Below, piece by piece: positions 52,597 through 60,411 of a stretch of 64,000 bases of DNA (the first letter of the stretch is position 1; every line of letters begins with the position of its first letter). The stretch lies in contig NZ_LMIW01000001.1 of assembly GCF_001429185.1 (NCBI RefSeq), positions 968 to 64,967 of the forward strand, written 5' to 3'. Both the position numbers and the translations under genes were made by a program. Below the pieces are notes generated by a model, which was given only the letters and a program-made list of their open reading frames with translations, was not told where the DNA came from and did not search any database. The DNA is from Terrabacter sp. Root85 (GTDB lineage Bacteria > Actinomycetota > Actinomycetes > Actinomycetales > Dermatophilaceae).

Positions 52597-53382
52597 ATGT
52601 CTTCCGACACCGGCCCGTCTCGACGCGTCGTCCTGCTCGGCGCGCTCGGTCTGGCGACGGCGACGACCGGGGTCGGCGGCTGCTCCGCCACCGACGGGCC
52701 GACCCTCAGCGACGGTGTGCTGTCGGACCGCTTCGGTGTCGAGGCCCCACGCTGGCGGATGGCCGTACCCCGCGCAGGCCGATCCCGGGGGCTCGTCGTG
52801 GCGCTGCACGGTTTCGGAGGGGGCGCCGACGACGCGTTCAACCTCGGTTTCGGCGATGCCGTCGAGCCCTCCAGGATGGCGCTGGTCTCCGTCGACGGGG
52901 GCAACAGCTACTGGCACCCACGCCGCGACGGCAGCGACACCGGGGCGATGGTCCGTGACGAGCTCGTGCCGATGGCGCTGGAGGCCGCCGGGCTGCCGGC
53001 GGCCTCGCCGGTCGTCCTGCTCGGGTGGTCGATGGGCGGCTTCGGTGCGCTTCTCATCGCGAGCGAGCTCGGGCGTTCTCGCGTCAGCGGCGTCGTCGCC
53101 GCGAGCGCAGCACTGTGGCGGAAGGGCAGCGAGACGCCCGCCCGGGCCTACGACGGGCGGGCCGACTTCGACCGGCACTCGATCTTCAACCGGCTGGACC
53201 GGCTGCGGGGCATTCCGGTGAGGCTCGACTGCGGCGTGTCCGACCCGTTCATCGCCGCGAACCGCGTTCTGGCCCAGCGCCTTCCGGGCACCGAGGCCCA
53301 CTTCACCACGGGAGGCCACGACGACGGCTTCTGGAGCGGCAACGTCAGCGCGGAGATGACGTGGGCCGCCGCCCGGTCCTGA
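52597..53382 (+). CDS. Lipoprotein alpha/beta hydrolase (esterase)
   Basis: A 261-residue secreted hydrolase. The N-terminal signal (SRRVVLLGALGLATA) ends in a lipobox GVGGC (Cys29); the two arginines suggest possible Tat export. The fold shows VVALHGFGGGADD, nucleophile Ser145 in GWSMGG, an Asp in CGVSDPF and a His in GGHDDGFW, i.e. a complete triad. It resembles polyhydroxybutyrate depolymerase/feruloyl esterase-like enzymes; the substrate is unknown. Convergent with the GNAT gene, with only 9 bp between. Confidence 0.87.
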   Translation: MSSDTGPSRRVVLLGALGLATATTGVGGCSATDGPTLSDGVLSDRFGVEAPRWRMAVPRAGRSRGLVVALHGFGGGADDAFNLGFGDAVEPSRMALVSVDGGNSYWHPRRDGSDTGAMVRDELVPMALEAAGLPAASPVVLLGWSMGGFGALLIASELGRSRVSGVVAASAALWRKGSETPARAYDGRADFDRHSIFNRLDRLRGIPVRLDCGVSDPFIAANRVLAQRLPGTEAHFTTGGHDDGFWSGNVSAEMTWAAARS

Positions 53383-53391
53383 CGCCCCGGC

Positions 53392-54270
53392 TCAGGCAGC
53401 GCGGTGCAGGTCGTGGGCGTCCGGCAGGCGGCGGAAGCCGGCCGAGACGTAGGCGGCGACACCACCGACGTTGGCGCTCGGGGTGCAGACCAGGGAGCTC
53501 GAGGCGCCCAGCTCCCGCAGGGCGGCCGCGCACGCGAGGGTGATCGCGCGCCCGTGGCCGCGGCCTCGGTGGTCGCGGTGCGCCCCCAGCGGCTCGATGA
53601 GACCGGGTCGCCCCGGGCCAGCCGACCACGCCGTGGCGGTTGCCACCGCGGCTCCGGACTCGTCGTAGGCGACGAGGCACCTCGCGTCGACGTAGGCAGG
53701 CCCGGACGCCATCTCCCGCCACCGCTCCTCGCTGAACGTCGAGGTCTCGAACGACGCGCGCTGGACCGCCACCCGGTCACGGAGCCGCTCCGGCGCCGGG
53801 TCCGCCCCGACGACCTCCACCCGCAGTCCGCTGTCCTCGACGGGCTCGGTCAGGTCACGGACGAGCGGCGTCCACGGCTCGCCGTCGGCCCATCCGTCGC
53901 CCGCGAGGCGGACGCGGAAGGCATCACCGAAACGCGCCTCGACCGAGGCCTCCCCGGCGGGGAGCACGCCACGCTCGGGGCGCGACACGTCGGAGAGCAG
54001 CTGCTGCGCCAGCTCGTCGTCGTCACCGGCCTCCGGCGCGATCGCCATCCGGAGCACGCGCGGGTCGTCGAGGAACCCCACGGCTAAGAGGCGCCCGTCG
54101 CGGCTCCACGTGCGAACGGCCGCCGCGGTCGCGTCGGCGCCGAAGCTCCAGTTCCAGCCGAGGTCGCCGGGGTGCAGCTGGACCGGCGTCCCGTCCTGCT
54201 GCCACTCGCGCATCTCGTGCACGGCCTCGACGAGGCCCTGGACTCCCGGCGCGCTCAGCTCGATCGACAT
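53392..54270 (-). CDS. GNAT-family N-acetyltransferase
   Basis: A 292-residue protein whose C-terminal 120 residues are a GNAT fold: acetyl-CoA loop LGAHRDHRGRGHGRAITL, then SSLVCTPSANVGGVAAYVSAGF. The N-terminal half is a degenerate acetyltransferase-like region. The substrate is unknown. The ATG at 54268-54270 is preferred to longer readings because the homologous part begins MSIELSAPG. Confidence 0.83.
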   Translation of the reverse strand: MSIELSAPGVQGLVEAVHEMREWQQDGTPVQLHPGDLGWNWSFGADATAAAVRTWSRDGRLLAVGFLDDPRVLRMAIAPEAGDDDELAQQLLSDVSRPERGVLPAGEASVEARFGDAFRVRLAGDGWADGEPWTPLVRDLTEPVEDSGLRVEVVGADPAPERLRDRVAVQRASFETSTFSEERWREMASGPAYVDARCLVAYDESGAAVATATAWSAGPGRPGLIEPLGAHRDHRGRGHGRAITLACAAALRELGASSSLVCTPSANVGGVAAYVSAGFRRLPDAHDLHRAA

Positions 54271-54358
54271 GCCCCGATCCAACACCGTCCACGGGCGAGC
54301 ACACACCTCGTTTTGCGACGGCACCGTGCCCTGCGGCGAGCGATGTCGACGGTGTCGG

Positions 54359-55240
54359 TCAGGACAGCGCGGCGATGACCTCGGCGGTCATGAGGACCTT
54401 GTGGGCGGTGTCGACGTGCAGGCTCTCGATGAGCCTCCCGTCGAGGGTGACGACGCCCTTGCCCTCGGCCTGGGCGGTCTCGAAGGCGGCGATGACGGCC
54501 CGCGCCTGCTCGACCTGCTCGGCGCTCGGCGCGAAGACGTCGTTGCACGCCTCCACCTGCCCCGGGTGGATCAGGGTCTTGCCGTCGAAGCCCATCTCCC
54601 GGCCCTGGCGCGCCTCGGCGAGGAAGCCGTCGGAGTCCTTGACGTCGTTGTAGACGCCGTCGACGACGGCCACGCCGGCGGCCCTTGCCGCGAGGACCGC
54701 GAGCTGGAGCGAGGTCTGGATCGCAGCCCGCCCGGGCGCGAAGCTCGCGCCGAGCTCCTTGTAGAGGTCGTTCGTGCCGAGCACGAGACAGGCAAGACGG
54801 TCGGACGCGCGCGCGATGTCCTCGGCGTGCAGCACGGCCACCGGCGTCTCGACCATCGCCCAGAGCCGCGTGTGCTCCGGAGCGCCGGCGGCCTCCATCG
54901 CGCTTACGAGGCCGCGCACCTCGTCGGCCGAGCCGACCTTGGGCACGACGATCGCGTCAGGTCCCGCCGCGGCCGCCGCCGCGAGGTCGGCGTCGTGCCA
55001 CTGCGACCCCAGGCCGTTGACCCGGATCGTCAGCTCACGCCGGCCGTACTCTCCGGACTGCACTGCGGCGCATGCCTTCTCGCGCGCCGTCTCCTTCGCA
55101 TCGGGGGCGACGGCGTCCTCGAGGTCGAGGATGAGGGCATCGACGGGAAGGGTCTTCGCCTTCTCCAGTGCGCGCTCGTTGGAGCTCGGCATGTAGAGCA
55201 CCGAGCGTCGGGGGCGGTATGCGTCGGGCTCGACGGGCAC
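54359..55240 (-). CDS. CoA ester lyase (HpcH/HpaI, CitE-like)
   Basis: A 293-residue TIM-barrel enzyme of the CitE-like/malyl-CoA lyase group that cleaves or hydrolyses beta-hydroxyacyl-CoAs such as malyl- or citramalyl-CoA. Visible are RSVLYMPSSNERALEKA, the LDLEDAVAPDAK acidic metal site, VPKVGSADEV, AMVETPVAVLHAEDI and the IHPGQV motif. The GTG at 55238-55240 follows GGAAGG and lies 5 bp after the stop of a paralogous gene, so both are translated from one mRNA. Confidence 0.88.
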   Translation of the reverse strand: MPVEPDAYRPRRSVLYMPSSNERALEKAKTLPVDALILDLEDAVAPDAKETAREKACAAVQSGEYGRRELTIRVNGLGSQWHDADLAAAAAAGPDAIVVPKVGSADEVRGLVSAMEAAGAPEHTRLWAMVETPVAVLHAEDIARASDRLACLVLGTNDLYKELGASFAPGRAAIQTSLQLAVLAARAAGVAVVDGVYNDVKDSDGFLAEARQGREMGFDGKTLIHPGQVEACNDVFAPSAEQVEQARAVIAAFETAQAEGKGVVTLDGRLIESLHVDTAHKVLMTAEVIAALS

Positions 55241-55245
55241 GGCAG

Positions 55246-56319
55246 TCAGCCTTCCTGCGGGGCGGGCTCGGCGGCATACAGCTCGGCGAGCGCGGGGTCG
55301 GTCTGCGAGAGACGCTCGGCGAGCTCGACGATGACGAGACACTGCTTGAGGCTGGCGTCGTCCTCCATCTTCCCGTCGAGCATGACGGCACCCGTGCCGT
55401 CGCCCATCGCGGCGACGACGCGTCGCGCGTGCAGGACGTCCTCGGCCGACGGGCTGAAGACGCGTTTGGCGATCTCGATCTGCACCGGGTGCAGCGACCA
55501 CGTGCCGACGCAGCCGAGGAGGAAGGCGTTGCGGAACTGGTCCTCGCACGCGACGACGTCCTGGATGTCGCCGAACGGTCCGTAGTATGGGTAGATCCCG
55601 TGCATCGCGCACGCATCGACCATGCGGGCGATCGTGTAGTGCCAGAGGTCCTGCTGCGCCGTCGCGCGCGCTCCCGTGATGTCACCGTCGACGGGGTCGG
55701 TGCGCACGAGGTAGCCGGGGTGCCCGCCGCCGACGCGGGTCGTCTTCATGCGTCGGTCGGCCGCGAGGTCGGCCGGTCCCAGCGACAGGCCCTGCATGCG
55801 CGGCGAGGCGCCACAGATCTCCTCGACGTTGACCATGCCGCGCGCCGTCTCGAGGATCGCGTGCACGAGGATCGGACGGGTCAGGCCCGCTTTCGCCTCG
55901 AGCTGGGCGAGGAGGCGGTCGACGTAGTGGATGTCCTCGGCGCCCTGCACCTTCGGCACCATGACGACGTCGAGCTTGTCGCCGATCTCCGTGACGAGGG
56001 TCGTGAGGTCGTCGAGCGCCCACGGGCTGTCGAGCGCGTTGATGCGCGTCCAGAGCTGGGTGTTCTCACCGAAGTCGGTGGCCTTCGCGATCTCGACGAG
56101 GCCGGCCCGGGCCGCCTCCTTGCGGTCGGCCTTGACGGCGTCCTCGAGGTTGCCGAGGAGGACGTCGACGGTGCCGACGAGACCCGGCACCTTCGCGGCC
56201 ATCTTCGGGTTGCTCGGGTCGAAGAAGTGGATGACCCGGGACGGGCGGGCCGGCACCTGCGTCAGGGGCGTCGGCGCCCCCACCGCGAGCGGCCGGAAGA
56301 AGTCCTTGGCGCTGCGCAT
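55246..56319 (-). CDS. HpcH/HpaI aldolase/citrate lyase-family protein, longer paralogue
   Basis: A 357-residue paralogue of the next gene: [33 protein letters not shown] (metal-binding acids), [29 protein letters not shown] and [12 protein letters not shown]. The extra length lies between strand 6 and the C-terminus ([23 protein letters not shown]), as in the long L-malyl-CoA lyase-like group. The ATG at 56317-56319 is listed; a TTG three codons upstream is possible. Head of a two-gene operon, divergent from the hypothetical gene at 56409. Confidence 0.87.
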   Translation of the reverse strand: MRSAKDFFRPLAVGAPTPLTQVPARPSRVIHFFDPSNPKMAAKVPGLVGTVDVLLGNLEDAVKADRKEAARAGLVEIAKATDFGENTQLWTRINALDSPWALDDLTTLVTEIGDKLDVVMVPKVQGAEDIHYVDRLLAQLEAKAGLTRPILVHAILETARGMVNVEEICGASPRMQGLSLGPADLAADRRMKTTRVGGGHPGYLVRTDPVDGDITGARATAQQDLWHYTIARMVDACAMHGIYPYYGPFGDIQDVVACEDQFRNAFLLGCVGTWSLHPVQIEIAKRVFSPSAEDVLHARRVVAAMGDGTGAVMLDGKMEDDASLKQCLVIVELAERLSQTDPALAELYAAEPAPQEG

Positions 56320-56408
56320 GGGCGTCAACGTAGCAACGGGCGGACGGCCCGCGTTATGACGACAGTCACGCGCGCCGCCGATGAGGGCGGGATCACTAAG
56401 GTGGCGGT

Positions 56409-57173
56409 GTGACCGAGCGCGCGACCGAGCCTGTGACCGAGCAGGGCGCAGGGACGAGCCCCGAGAAGGGCACGGGGACGGGCACCGAACAGGTGCCCTC
56501 CGCGCCCACGGCGCCGCGCACGGGGCCGTCCACGCAGTCCGACCCGCAGGCCGACCCGCAGTCCGCCGCGGCCGCCGCCTCCGCGACCGCCCTGCTCGGC
56601 GAGGCGATGGCGAAGTCCGGTCTGCTCTGGATCGAGGTCGCCGACGACCGCACGTGGCCGGCCTGGCACGTGTGGGACGACGGGGCTGCCCTCGTCGTGA
56701 GCGGACCGGGCGAGCAGCCGCTCCCGTGGCTGCCCAAGGAGGTCAGGGTCATCCTGCGCAGCAAGGACACCGGGGGCCGCCTGCTCACGGTCCGCGCACA
56801 CGTCCACGTCCTCGAGCCCGGCACCCCCGAGTGGCAGCGCGCCGCCGAGCTCCTCCGCGCGTCGCGGCTCAACTCGGTGGACGACTCGCTGACACGCTGG
56901 GCGGCCGAGTGCACCGTCACCGCCCTCGTGCCCTTCGACAGCCCGCTCGAGTCCCCCGGCGCATATGCCGCCCACGACCACCGCGAGCCCCCGGCCCGCA
57001 CCGCCGCGACGACCACGTCCTGGCGCCCGTGGCACTGGGGTGGGCGCGGCGAGGAGAAGGCCGAGCGCAAGCGGGTCAAGGACGAGGCGAAGGCCGCGCG
57101 CAACGCCGCGAAGGAACGCGCGAAGCTGCGCAAGAAGCGCCAGCGACGTGGCACCCGTCGCCGCGGACGCTGA
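56409..57173 (+). CDS. Conserved hypothetical protein with Lys/Arg-rich tail
   Basis: A 254-residue protein I cannot assign. Residues 1-60 are Thr/Pro/Ala-rich and probably disordered. Residues 65-185 are a compact, Trp-rich domain ([34 protein letters not shown]), with a hint of a split-barrel FMN-fold. The last 45 residues are highly basic with a heptad-like Lys/Arg/Ala pattern, suggesting a helix that binds nucleic acid or ribosome. The GTG start follows AAGGTGG. It lies 17 bp upstream of the MgtE-N/CBS gene in the same direction. Confidence 0.7.
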   Translation: MTERATEPVTEQGAGTSPEKGTGTGTEQVPSAPTAPRTGPSTQSDPQADPQSAAAAASATALLGEAMAKSGLLWIEVADDRTWPAWHVWDDGAALVVSGPGEQPLPWLPKEVRVILRSKDTGGRLLTVRAHVHVLEPGTPEWQRAAELLRASRLNSVDDSLTRWAAECTVTALVPFDSPLESPGAYAAHDHREPPARTAATTTSWRPWHWGGRGEEKAERKRVKDEAKAARNAAKERAKLRKKRQRRGTRRRGR

Positions 57174-57190
57174 CCCCATAGCCTTGGGCC

Positions 57191-58498
57191 ATGAGTGCGA
57201 GCACCCGCGTCTTCGTCGCGCGCCTGACCGGACTGAGCGTCTTCGACCCGCTCGGTGACCAGGTCGGGCGCGTGCGCGACGTCGTCGTGATGTTCTCGGT
57301 CAACCGACCCGAGCCCCGCGTCATCGGCCTCGTCGTCGAGGTGCCCGGTCGCCGCCGGGTCTTCGTGCCGATGACCCGGGTCACGTCGATCGACGCCGGC
57401 GCCGTCATCACGACCGGCTTGGTCAACATGCGCCGCTTCGAGCAGCGCACCAACGAGGTCCTCGTCGCCGCCGAGCTGTTCGACCGGACCGTCCGCGTCA
57501 CGACGGCCGAGGCCGTCGAGGCCGGCTTCGCCGACTCGCTCGTCGAGGACCTCGCCATCGAGCAGGGCCCGCGTCGCGACTGGATCGGCACGCGGGTCTT
57601 CGTCCGGCAGGCGCCGGCGGGGGTCTCGTCGGCCTCGAAGGCGATGTCCCGGCTCACGCGTCGCCGCTCGGGCAAGACGATGCTCGTCGACATCCGCGAC
57701 GTCGTCGGCCTCCACGAGCAGGCGGGCGCCCAGAGCGCCGAGCGTCTCCTCGAGACCTACGACGACCTCAAGGTCGCCGACCTCGCCGAGGTCATCCACG
57801 ACCTCAACCCCAAGCGCCGGGCCGAGGTGGCCGCCGCGCTCGACGACGAGCGCCTCGCCGACGTGCTCGAGGAGCTGCCGGAGGACGACCAGGTCGAGAT
57901 CCTCGCCGGCCTGGCCAACGAGCGCGCGGCCGACGTCCTCGAGGCGATGGAGCCCGACGACGCGGCCGACCTGCTCGCCGACCTGCCGCCCGAGCAGGCC
58001 GAGGAGCTGCTCCAGCTCATGGAGCCCGACGAGGCCGCTCCCCTGCGTCGTCTGCTCGCGTACGACGAGAAGACCGCCGGCGGCATGATGACGACTGAGC
58101 CCGTCATCCTCGGACCCGAGGCGACCATCGCCGAGGCTCTCGCGACGGTGCGCCGCGAGGAGCTCGCCCCGGCGCTGGCGTCGATGGTCTACGTCTGCCG
58201 CCCGCCGCTCGAGGCCCCGACCGGCCGCTACCTCGGCCTCGTCCACATCCAGCGACTGCTGCGCGAGCCGCCGCACGGCGCCGTCGGGTCGATCATCGAC
58301 AAGGAGATCGAGCCCGTCGTGGCCACGGCGTCGCTCGAGACCGTGACGCGCACCCTCGCGACCTACAACCTCGTCTCGCTGCCCGTCGTCGACGACGACG
58401 GACGCCTCATCGGAGCGGTCACCGTCGACGACGTGCTCGACCACATCCTCCCTGAGGACTGGCGTGAGGAGCGGCACGAGCTGGGGGTGAAGCCGTGA
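57191..58498 (+). CDS. Soluble MgtE-N/CBS protein with N-terminal PRC-barrel-like domain
   Basis: The 435-residue product carries the cytosolic half of an MgtE magnesium transporter but no membrane domain. The N-terminal 150 residues hold two PRC-barrel-like repeats (FDPLGDQVGRVRDVVV, TRVFVR). The MgtE-N superhelix is at about 190-295 (VIHDLNPKRRAEVAAALDDE, LLADLPPEQAEELLQLM), and a CBS pair runs from about 300 (GGMMTTEPV) to LPVVDDDGRLIGAVTVDDVLDHI. It probably senses Mg2+ or nucleotides. Its stop overlaps the DUF1003 start (GTGA), so it may control that membrane protein. Confidence 0.9.
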   Translation: MSASTRVFVARLTGLSVFDPLGDQVGRVRDVVVMFSVNRPEPRVIGLVVEVPGRRRVFVPMTRVTSIDAGAVITTGLVNMRRFEQRTNEVLVAAELFDRTVRVTTAEAVEAGFADSLVEDLAIEQGPRRDWIGTRVFVRQAPAGVSSASKAMSRLTRRRSGKTMLVDIRDVVGLHEQAGAQSAERLLETYDDLKVADLAEVIHDLNPKRRAEVAAALDDERLADVLEELPEDDQVEILAGLANERAADVLEAMEPDDAADLLADLPPEQAEELLQLMEPDEAAPLRRLLAYDEKTAGGMMTTEPVILGPEATIAEALATVRREELAPALASMVYVCRPPLEAPTGRYLGLVHIQRLLREPPHGAVGSIIDKEIEPVVATASLETVTRTLATYNLVSLPVVDDDGRLIGAVTVDDVLDHILPEDWREERHELGVKP

Positions 58499-59055
58499 GC
58501 GAGCGCGCCGAGCGTCGTCCTGGCGCCCGGGCCGTCCGCGGGGACAAGCTCGACCAGCCCCAGGAGAAGCGAGCCCGGGTCCTGCCCCGGATCACCCTGA
58601 CCCAGGAGGCCTTCGGCGTCCTGTCCGAGCAGTTCGCCCGCTTCATGGGCACGGCCCAGTTCCTCATCGGCATGACGGTCTTCGTCGCCGCCTGGATCGC
58701 CTGGAACGTCCTCGCGCCCCCGGCGCTCGTCTTCGACGAGTTCCCGTTCATCTTCCTGACGCTCATGCTGAGCCTCCAGGCGTCGTATGCCGCACCGCTC
58801 ATCCTCCTCGCGCAGAACCGTCAGGCCGACCGCGACCGCGTGGCCCTCGAGCAGGACCGGGCCCGCGACGAGCGCAACCTCGCCGACACCGAGTTCCTGA
58901 CCCGCGAGGTGGCCTCCCTGCGTCTCGCCCTGCGTGAGCAGGCCACGCGTGACTTCGTGCGCTCCGAGCTGCGTTCGCTGCTCGAGGAGATGGAGGACCG
59001 CGGGATCGTCCGCGGCGCCGACGACGAGCCCAAGGACAACCGGCACCGACCGTGA
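58495..59055 (+). CDS. DUF1003 membrane protein
   Basis: A 186-residue protein with two transmembrane helices at about 52-72 and 82-106 (FLIGMTVFVAAWIAWNVL; FPFIFLTLMLSLQASYAAPLILLAQN), followed by a long charged coiled coil. This is the DUF1003 layout. Function unknown. The GTG start overlaps the stop of the MgtE-N/CBS gene, indicating a shared complex or regulation. The same gene pair occurs near mrp in mycobacteria as far as I recall. Confidence 0.92.
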   Translation: MSERAERRPGARAVRGDKLDQPQEKRARVLPRITLTQEAFGVLSEQFARFMGTAQFLIGMTVFVAAWIAWNVLAPPALVFDEFPFIFLTLMLSLQASYAAPLILLAQNRQADRDRVALEQDRARDERNLADTEFLTREVASLRLALREQATRDFVRSELRSLLEEMEDRGIVRGADDEPKDNRHRP

Positions 59056-59103
59056 GCGAGCGCACCCCGGCCGTGGTCGGGGTGCCCGGCACGGCGGCAT
59101 ACG

Positions 59104-60255
59104 ATGGAACACATGTCTGTCGCCGCACTGCCCAGCCGTGACGCCATGCTCACGGCGCTGTCGAAGGTCAACGACCCCGAGATCCGAAAGCCGATCACCG
59201 AGCTCGGCATGGTCAAGTCGGTCGAGATCGACGACGCCGGCAAGGTCGACCTCGCGATCTTCCTGACCGTCTCCGGCTGCCCCATGAAGGAGACGCTCAC
59301 CAAGGACTCGAGCAACGCGCTCCTCGCCCTCGACGGCGTGACCTCGGTCGAGGTCGAGCTCGACGTCATGAGCGACGAGCAGCGCGCCGAGCTGCGCTCG
59401 CAGCTGCGTGGTGGCGCCCCGGAGAAGGAGATCCCCTTCGCCAGGCCCAACAGCCTGACGCGGGTGTATGCCGTGGCCTCCGGCAAGGGCGGCGTCGGCA
59501 AGTCGTCGGTGACCGTCAACCTCGCGGCCGCGATGGCCGCTCAGGGCCTGCGGGTGGGCGTCGTCGACGCCGACGTCTACGGCTTCTCGGTGCCGCGCAT
59601 GCTCGGCGTCGAGCAGCGGCCCACGCAGGTCGACGACATGATCCTGCCGCCCATCAGCCACGACGTGAAGGTCATCTCGATCGGCATGTTCGTGCCCGGC
59701 AACCAGCCCGTCGTGTGGCGTGGCCCGATGCTGCACCGCGCGCTCCAGCAGTTCCTCGGCGACGTCTTCTGGGGCGACCTCGACGTCCTCCTGCTCGACC
59801 TGCCGCCCGGCACCGGCGACATCGCGATCTCCGTCGCACAGCTCATCCCGACGGCCGAGATCCTCGTCGTGACGACCCCGCAGCAGGCCGCCGCCGAGGT
59901 GGCCGAGCGGGCCGGCTCGATCGCCCTGCAGACCCACCAGCGGGTCGTCGGCGTCATCGAGAACATGAGCTGGCTCGAGCTGCCGGACGGCACCCGCCAG
60001 GAGATCTTCGGCTCCGGTGGCGGGCAGGCGGTCGCCGACTCGCTGACGAAGAGCATCGGTGCCCCGGTCGAGCTGCTCGGCCAGATCCCCCTCGACACGC
60101 GCCTGCGCGAGGGCGGCGACAACGGCACGCCGGTCGTGCTCGGCGATCCCGACACCGCTGCTGCCGTGGCGCTGCGCGGCATCGCCCGCAACCTCGGCTC
60201 TCGCGCCCGCGGCCTCGCCGGCCGTTCGCTCGGCCTCACCCCCGCCGGCCGCTGA
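59104..60255 (+). CDS. mrp: Mrp/NBP35-type P-loop ATPase, Fe-S cluster carrier family
   Basis: A 383-residue protein with an N-terminal MIP18/DUF59 domain (DPEIRKPITELGMV, SGCPMKE) and a C-terminal Mrp ATPase (SGKGGVGKSSVTVNLA, DADVYGFSVPRMLG, LLDLPPGTGD). The CxxC that bridges the cluster in ApbC-type proteins is absent: the segment after ENMSWLELPDGT has no Cys, as in actinobacterial Mrp generally, so cluster binding must differ. ATG at 59104 is listed; the next ATG at 59113 is equally plausible. A GGCATAC word lies just upstream and a terminator just after. Confidence 0.93.
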   Translation: MEHMSVAALPSRDAMLTALSKVNDPEIRKPITELGMVKSVEIDDAGKVDLAIFLTVSGCPMKETLTKDSSNALLALDGVTSVEVELDVMSDEQRAELRSQLRGGAPEKEIPFARPNSLTRVYAVASGKGGVGKSSVTVNLAAAMAAQGLRVGVVDADVYGFSVPRMLGVEQRPTQVDDMILPPISHDVKVISIGMFVPGNQPVVWRGPMLHRALQQFLGDVFWGDLDVLLLDLPPGTGDIAISVAQLIPTAEILVVTTPQQAAAEVAERAGSIALQTHQRVVGVIENMSWLELPDGTRQEIFGSGGGQAVADSLTKSIGAPVELLGQIPLDTRLREGGDNGTPVVLGDPDTAAAVALRGIARNLGSRARGLAGRSLGLTPAGR

Positions 60256-60260
60256 CCCAC

Positions 60261-60288
60261 CGGGAGGGCCCTCTGACGGGCTCTCCCG
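60261..60288 (+). terminator. Terminator directly after mrp
   Basis: CGGGAGGGCCC and GGGCTCTCCCG pair across a 6-nt loop with one mismatch, 5 bp past the mrp stop. Confidence 0.65.
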
Positions 60289-60300
60289 CCCACCGCCTCT

Positions 60301-60371
60301 CCACCGAACGCCGCGTTCGGTGGTGAAAGCGTTGGTAGAACACTGAGTTCGCGACCGAACGCTGCGTTCGG
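60301..60371. repeat. Two CCGAACGC-GCGTTCGG palindromes
   Basis: CCACCGAACG (60301-60310) and CGTTCGGTGG (60314-60323) form a perfect hairpin with CCG loop; CCGAACG (60355-60361) and CGTTCGG (60365-60371) form a second with CTG loop, 31 bp further. The core matches the ends of the long palindrome at 37857-37935. They lie between convergent mrp and ABC transporter genes. Confidence 0.7.
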
Positions 60372-60411
60372 CGAGGGGACGACGGGAGGGCCCGGGCTCG
60401 GCGCGGGCGGG

